A stretch of DNA of 38,259 bases. Origin: Saccoglossus kowalevskii. Taxonomy: Eukaryota; Hemichordata; Enteropneusta; Harrimaniidae. The translations under genes and the position numbers were made by a program. The stretch covers positions 976,267-1,014,525 of the forward strand of contig NW_003107090.1 of assembly GCF_000003605.2 (NCBI RefSeq), in the 5' to 3' direction. Every line of letters begins with the position of its first letter. The stretch's first letter is position 1. Below, one piece after another: positions 36,001 through 38,259 of the stretch. A model generated the notes under the pieces. It was not told the DNA's origin, ran no database searches, and saw only the letters and a program-made list of their open reading frames with translations.

Positions 36001-37100
36001 CAGAGTTGGTATGTACATTAAATGACATACAATACGTCATTGATTTTTTGACAGTGGCATAGTGATGAATTAAAAAAATTGCTGATCGCATCTCCAACAT
36101 CTCGTTTCACATGGTTTTTTTTATCGTATTTACAGGAGAAGTGTTTAAAGATAGTATTATAAATATTGTATCTAATACACGGATCTGCTGGGAAGAATAT
36201 TTTCAGAAGAATAACATTGTAACAAAATTCAAGATGGAGAACTATAAACATTGGAGAGTCATGGACAACAGAGACATTGAAAACATGGTTAATGATATGA
36301 ATATAGCAGCAAGTTTATTACATAAAGATAATCTGTGCCATGGCAATATCACTGACGCCACTGTTTGCATTGATGAACATTACACTGTAAGCGCTATTTT
36401 CACTGTCATTGCTTTATTCTTGTTAATCACCGCCAAAATGAGTTATTTGTGTCTCTTTTCATTAATTTATGATAGTACGGCACTTTAGTAACATGTTTTT
36501 TTATGCTATGGAACGTGTTTGTATATTGTTGAGTGTTACATGATTGTGCTATTTGTATATATACTAATGCCATTGAACATGTTATAAGCGTATTAACAGA
36601 ATATCAATATATTATGACAGCCAATATATTTGTCAACAACTATCCGCATTATAATTGAAACAAATTGTCCTCCTTGCTGGCTAATTTATTTGTATGAAGT
36701 TGATTTTTTCGATAAAAAATAGTTAAAAAGAACATGCACGAACAGGCACGAAGAAACTCGAATATAACTTAGCTACACAAGCAATATGTCATTCTCTCCT
36801 ACCATGGAATATATATATATATATATATATTGTGTTTAAGACACTGTATTTTTACCTCACATTCAAATAATTGTATGATGTTTAAGAACTATTAAATATT
36901 GTTTATGTTGACAGTGTATGTTTGGAGCATTTCTGTTAGTGCCATCTACAATGGATGCAGTTTTCCAGGATGAAACCCTCATTCAAGGCGAAGAAATGGA
37001 GGCAGTGAATAGTTCTGAATTAATACTGAGAGACAAACAACATATACAAGATTTAATTACTTTCATTCATTCAAAAACAAAACAAAGACGTGAACCATAA
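21036..37100 (+). CDS. Type-C LGR-like (GRL101/RXFP-like) G-protein-coupled receptor, 959 aa
   Basis: Eighteen coding exons (starts 21036, 21415, 22908, 23239, 23646, 25509, 25999, 28944, 29848, 31727, 32067, 32306, 32497, 34596, 34767, 34990, 36136, 36915) join in frame to 2880 coding bases. Domain order: signal peptide, seven LDLa modules, LRR N-cap, five LRRs, a Cys-rich hinge, a rhodopsin-like 7TM domain and an unusual tail. Known relatives are vertebrate RXFP1/2 and Lymnaea GRL101, plasma-membrane receptors that combine LDLa and LRR modules. A glycoprotein or relaxin-like ligand is possible by family but unproven. LDLa introns are phase 1 and LRR introns phase 2. A poly(A) signal follows at 37363. 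The first exon could alternatively be spliced from the lectin exon at 20836. Confidence 0.88.
21415..21453 (+). CDS. Exon: 13-residue linker after the signal peptide
   Basis: A 39-base exon with an excellent acceptor (pyrimidine tract, ccaacag) and a gtaaac donor, phase 1-1. It encodes a short basic linker (PIVKRIFEMHHK) between signal peptide and first LDLa. It is supported by phase and splice signals only. Confidence 0.6.
21454..22907. other. Intron, AT-rich, with a tRNA-like B box
   Basis: A perfect B-box match (GGTTCGAGGCC, minus strand, 22753-22763) with a D-arm-like sequence before it suggests a tRNA-derived SINE remnant. Nothing else was seen. Confidence 0.4.
22908..23021 (+). CDS. 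Exon: LDLa module 1
   Basis: A complete six-cysteine LDLa: CPMHLFKCKSGECI, then CDRISHCNDGSDEASC, with the calcium-binding acidic cluster DGSDE intact. Phase 1-1, donor gtgagt. Confidence 0.92.
23239..23352 (+). CDS. Exon: LDLa module 2, degenerate
   Basis: The C-terminal half is intact (DCYDKSDEIHC) but only four of six cysteines remain: the first and third positions are lost, so one disulphide should be missing. The acidic cluster is kept. Phase 1-1. Confidence 0.85.
23646..23771 (+). CDS. Exon: LDLa module 3
   Basis: Canonical six-cysteine module: FQCQNGQCIDSTKICDMKQD followed by CFDNSDEEQC. Phase 1-1, donor gtaggt. Confidence 0.92.
23772..25508. other. Intron with a local 78-bp duplication
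   Basis: A 36-base segment at 25309-25344 recurs at 25387-25422 with three mismatches. No missed LDLa exon was found in this 1.7-kb intron. Confidence 0.5.
25509..25628 (+). CDS. Exon: LDLa module 4, variant
   Basis: GMKCLDDSCLPRNVQCDGII and DCVNCDGVSPDEIGRC give seven cysteines and a stretched calcium loop with extra residues between Asp-Gly and Asp-Glu. It is recognisable as LDLa but with an unusual loop. Phase 1-1. Confidence 0.85.
25999..26136 (+). CDS. Exon: LDLa module 5, divergent, GC donor
   Basis: LPCNNGICVDASVRCIHDLD is followed by a long segment ending MECG. The DGSDE cluster is absent, so calcium binding is doubtful. The donor reads TGTG|gcaagt, a GC-AG intron. Phase 1-1 is kept. 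Confidence 0.8.
26137..28943. other. Intron with degenerate tandem repeats
   Basis: This 2.8-kb intron begins with the GC donor, contains the ~140-bp tandem repeat at 26290-27110 and otherwise AT-rich sequence without ORFs that fit the gene. Confidence 0.5.
26290..27110 (+). repeat. Degenerate ~140-bp tandem repeat
   Basis: The motif 'ttcaatgaaacttggtacat' recurs with variation; its 'aactt' falls at 26365, 26492, 26632, 26771 and 26912 (spacing 127, 140, 139, 141). Each copy is followed by 'gattagtttttggttgaaat' and 'catattaattacctaatttg'-like segments. A TG-rich microsatellite (about 26290-26325) lies at its start. Confidence 0.75.
28944..29060 (+). CDS. Exon: LDLa module 6
   Basis: Canonical: CPSMMMKCSNSYCVP, then CNGVKDCKDGLDEVGC. 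Phase 1-1, donor gtaagt. Confidence 0.92.
29061..29847. other. Intron, nothing further seen
   Basis: AT-rich intron without additional LDLa-like exons or repeats that I can support. Confidence 0.5.
29848..29967 (+). CDS. Exon: LDLa module 7
   Basis: Canonical: CPPGSFHCFGNTVCIAPKYV followed by CDGIAHCDNGDDELYC, acidic cluster intact. Phase 1-1, donor gtaaga. Confidence 0.92.
29968..31726. other. Intron between LDLa and LRR parts
   Basis: A 1.76-kb AT-rich intron. It contains a 'gaaatttggtacatacatt' motif near 30960, similar to the core of the tandem repeat at 26290-27110. No exon-like blocks were found. Confidence 0.45.
31727..31829 (+). CDS. Exon: LRR N-terminal cap
   Basis: CPSNCSCTVYVLQCTGADV with four clustered cysteines, ending in a PLSTRSL that starts the first LRR strand: a typical LRRNT. 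Entry phase 1, exit phase 2, marking the switch from LDLa to LRR intron phasing. Confidence 0.88.
32067..32162 (+). CDS. Exon: LRR 1 (long, divergent)
   Basis: Phase 2-2 exon of 96 bases. NATNLISNVTPD and IDYLINLKYLYWIGSL fit an LRR with an insertion; two N-glycosylation motifs (NAT, NVT) are visible. Confidence 0.75.
32306..32377 (+). CDS. Exon: LRR 2
   Basis: A 72-base phase 2-2 exon encodes one 24-residue repeat: LDLSRNVITILRTGMF then NLLIL, a perfect LxLSxNxIxxLxxGxF pattern. Confidence 0.9.
32497..32565 (+). CDS. Exon: LRR 3 (divergent)
   Basis: A 69-base phase 2-2 exon between 'atcttacag' and gtgaat. LDHIRGYIYTLSHYF keeps the LRR hydrophobic spacing with an Asn-to-Gly change in the NxI position. 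It is called because length, phase and register match its neighbours. Confidence 0.65.
32874..32899 (+). repeat. Target-site duplication, left copy
   Basis: The 26 bases from tatgcctcttatcaatatt onward are repeated at the right edge of the LINE. Confidence 0.85.
32900..34534 (+). mobile_element. Internally deleted LINE (endonuclease and C-terminal zinc finger, RT missing)
   Basis: The GC-rich insert is bounded by a 26-bp target-site duplication with one mismatch. The left part (33330-33731 and shifted frames to about 34190) encodes an APE-type endonuclease: VTIVSVYSPTMTNQDE, KLIILGDFNTRV, SKHWHLINYVIV. The right part (34235-34477) encodes the usual C-terminal region with WEQAAQDRGAWRS and a CLYCQRLFRVQIGLTSHLRT zinc finger. 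The reverse-transcriptase core expected between them is absent, so the copy is dead or non-autonomous. The endonuclease resembles proteins often mis-annotated as craniofacial development protein 2-like. Confidence 0.8.
34535..34560 (+). repeat. Target-site duplication, right copy
   Basis: Matches the left copy with a single mismatch (caata against cgata); it is preceded by a short CAA-rich 3' end of the LINE. Confidence 0.85.
34596..34667 (+). CDS. Exon: LRR 4
   Basis: 72 bases, phase 2-2: LYLSNCRIEHIEHGAFEGL, an excellent LRR. Its acceptor lies only 35 bases after the LINE target-site copy and seems intact. Confidence 0.9.
34767..34838 (+). CDS. Exon: LRR 5
   Basis: 72 bases, phase 2-2: LNIQNNHIQQVNGDPFRQLN then LHIL. 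This is the last repeat before the hinge. Confidence 0.9.
34990..36008 (+). CDS. Exon: hinge and seven-transmembrane domain
   Basis: A single 1019-base exon. The hinge has CCMVGYEKGK and VFSSCDGLL, as in LGR-type receptors. Seven hydrophobic segments follow: TM2 with the sodium-site Asp (ALPISDFF), TM3 ending SIDRCLVI (DRC in place of DRY), TM6 SALLPWFL and TM7 NPILYTI (NPxxY). The Trp usual in TM4 and the Pro usual in TM5 are not seen. The open frame reaches a stop at 36025, but the strong donor GTTG|gtatgt at 36008 and the in-frame next exon suggest splicing; retention would give a short-tailed form. Confidence 0.92.
36136..36386 (+). CDS. Exon: receptor tail with kinase-like motif
   Basis: Entry in phase 1 after 'cgtatttacag', exit in phase 0 at gtaagc. 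The last third reads AASLLHKDNLCHGNITDATV, resembling helix E and the catalytic loop of protein kinases ('LH...LxHGNLxxxNVL'). The catalytic HRD Asp is Asn and the following Lys and Asn are Thr, so no phosphotransfer is expected. The N-lobe (Gly loop, VAIK lysine) is not recognisable. The kinase relation is inference from this motif. Confidence 0.7.
36387..36914. other. Last intron, with an AT microsatellite
   Basis: A pure AT dinucleotide run lies at about 36809-36830. An in-frame read-through of the donor stops at 36488 after a hydrophobic stretch, giving a possible but unlikely alternative end. Confidence 0.5.
36915..37100 (+). CDS. Exon: receptor C-terminus
   Basis: The phase 0 acceptor 'tgttgacag' leads to 62 codons ending in TAA. 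It begins CMFGAFLLVP, which could be the degenerate counterpart of a kinase 'xxGDFGL' segment (Asp to Ala), followed by an acidic stretch and a basic end (TKQRREP). Confidence 0.75.
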   Translation, partial: CMFGAFLLVPSTMDAVFQDETLIQGEEMEAVNSSELILRDKQHIQDLITFIHSKTKQRREP

Positions 37101-37281
37101 TGTTGTAAATGTCATCATAATCATGGATTGGAAATAATTGGCAATATATTATATGTGTAAACACTTCATTATGTCGTTTTAAAGAAAATACATCATTGCA
37201 ATCTATAGTTTTGCATTGGATATACATGATACAAGTATTTATATTTACTAAGGGCAATAGCATCTAGAATTGGGCTTGGCA

Positions 37282-37359
37282 AACAAGTTCAAGCCCAGAA
37301 AAATAGTAATAGTTGCAAATCATTACATTGTCTTATTGTGAATGTGGCTTGAACTTGTT
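37282..37359 (+). repeat. Perfect 14-bp inverted repeat in the 3' UTR
   Basis: aacaagttcaagcc (37282-37295) pairs perfectly with ggcttgaacttgtt (37346-37359). The left arm can instead pair through caagccc (37290-37296) with gggcttg (37272-37278), so two exclusive hairpins are possible. Confidence 0.6.
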
Positions 37360-37362
37360 AAC

Positions 37363-37368
37363 AATAAA
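37363..37368 (+). promoter_or_regulatory. Polyadenylation signal AATAAA
   Basis: The canonical hexamer lies 263 bases after the receptor stop codon and is followed within 30 bases by a GT-rich downstream element (ttggtttgtgtg). Confidence 0.65.
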
Positions 37369-37390
37369 TTCAGTTTGGTTTGTGTGAGAT

Positions 37391-37715
37391 GTTATTCAAA
37401 GTTATGTTGTTTGTAACAGAATGTGTTGGAAAGATGTTGTGAATGCAGAATCAAGGAATCAAGTGTTTCGATCAAAATCAAGCTAGGAGTTCTGGGGAGC
37501 TGCTTTGTCCTCCGGGGAGCTTCCGAGCAACATGCAAATGTATGCAAGTATATTCATGAGCTGAAAAATCAGTGTGACGCCTCGTTTTCGCCAGACTGAA
37601 AACTTATTATTAACCCCAAAAGAACTGCTGTATAAAAAAGGACAATTTAAACATAAATACATAAACGTTTGTACATTTTAGGAAATTGTAGCAAGGTTTC
37701 TGCTGACTTATTACT
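37391..37715. other. Intergenic, nothing supported
   Basis: No ORF or repeat could be supported between the receptor 3' end and the palindromic element. Confidence 0.4.
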
Positions 37716-37918
37716 TACTGTGGAATACTTTATTTTCGCTGGAATTAATTTTCGCTGAAATGACTTTTTGAGCGTTTTGTATGGAATTTATTTTCACTGC
37801 TTTTTGATGAGTTTAATGTGAAATATAGGAAAAAAAGTATATTCGCTGGATTTTATTTTCACGGAATCATCCGTTCAGCGAAAATAAATTCCAAGCGAAA
37901 ATAAAGTATTCTGCAGTA
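37716..37918. mobile_element. Palindromic MITE-like element
   Basis: The left arm 37716-37759 (starting tactgtggaatactttattt) and right arm 37874-37918 (ending aagtattctgcagta) are inverted copies of about 43 bp with few mismatches. The interior repeats 'ttttcgctgga' and 'attttattttcac'. It has no coding capacity. Confidence 0.7.
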
Positions 37919-38259
37919 TTACAAATAGTCAATTTCACAAAATTGCTGACCGTAAATATTTGCTGTGCCAAGTAGCTTTGACATAGGACGTCTTGCGTTA
38001 TAGCTACACTGGTTTTAATATAAATAATTATTTCCAAATAATAAAAAATCGCAGTGAAATAAAATCTCATGCTTTGCCAACAAAAAGGAACTATGCGCCC
38101 CTGCAAATTCTGGGTCTAAAGTTCAAATAAGTGTCAGCGACTTTCTCCAAGTCACGTAATAATACTGTCCCCATGCGGCAATTTCACACAATTATGGGAC
38201 GTAAATATTTGTCACATTGCATTGTTGACGTAAAAAACGTCGCATGACTTGCGTTATAA
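37919..38259. other. Right end of window, no gene seen
   Basis: The segments near 37929-37962 and 38181-38215 share a diverged 'caatttcacaaaattgctgaccgtaaatatttg'-like sequence, a probable short duplication. Nothing else was seen. Confidence 0.4.

Larger units (their letters stand above)
37101..37390 (+). other. Probable 3' UTR of the receptor gene
   Basis: The sequence after the stop contains overlapping inverted repeats at 37272-37359, then an AATAAA and a GT-rich stretch, as expected for cleavage and polyadenylation near 37385. Confidence 0.6.

Noticed and set aside
36387-36488. Read-through of the tail exon as an extra membrane segment
   Set aside because: The donor gtaagc is strong and the next exon continues in phase; the read-through hydrophobic stretch is most simply intron.
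36809-36830. AT dinucleotide run as a possible regulatory site
   Set aside because: It is an ordinary microsatellite inside the last intron with no further structure.
1-38259. CRISPR arrays, bacterial operons, rRNA genes or intact tRNA genes
   Set aside because: No regularly spaced identical repeats, ribosome-binding-site-led operons, rRNA-like sequence or intact tRNA cloverleaf was found; the window is eukaryotic.

Overview
The window looks like a piece of an AT-rich invertebrate nuclear genome, most likely a lophotrochozoan such as a mollusc. It has intron-rich genes with GT-AG borders, many old transposon remnants and a 50-base assembly gap (19386-19435). The main gene encodes a type-C LGR-like receptor of the RXFP / molluscan GRL101 kind (LDLa repeats, leucine-rich repeats, seven membrane segments). 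The species assignment is inference.

Left part (1-14650): I found no host gene I can name. It holds a small palindromic element (1071-1468), a rearranged DIRS-type retrotransposon (about 2740-6253), a remnant resembling the C-terminal part of a KDZ-type transposon protein (6563-7020), tRNA-derived repeat heads (9001-9245), a broken Ulp1-like peptidase with a PHD-like finger (9840-10545), and a broken PIN/FEN-like nuclease ORF typical of invertebrate repeats (13390-14640, minus). Two minus-strand ORFs (2423-2671, 8638-8886) look protein-like but I do not recognise them.

Middle part (14857-20836): plus-strand exons of an extracellular mosaic protein, in the order EGF, Link-like, F5/8C (discoidin), PAN/apple, CUB (interrupted by the gap) and C-type lectin domain. 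The reading frame carries across every splice junction I could check. The 5' end (start codon, signal peptide) was not found.

Right part (21036-37100): a receptor gene of 18 coding exons that splice in frame to a predicted 959 residues: signal peptide, a short linker, seven LDLa exons, an LRR N-cap, five LRR exons, one large 7TM exon, and two tail exons with a degenerate kinase-like motif. A poly(A) signal follows at 37363. The signal-peptide exon is also in frame with the lectin gene upstream. The two blocks may therefore be two genes, or one locus with two promoters that makes a very long receptor and a short one. This is the most interesting question in the window.

The receptor introns hold an internally deleted LINE with a 26-bp target-site duplication (32900-34534), a degenerate ~140-bp tandem repeat (26290-27110) and small repeats. 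A palindromic MITE-like element lies downstream at 37716-37918. Exon coordinates come from reading splice sites by eye and have not been confirmed by transcripts.
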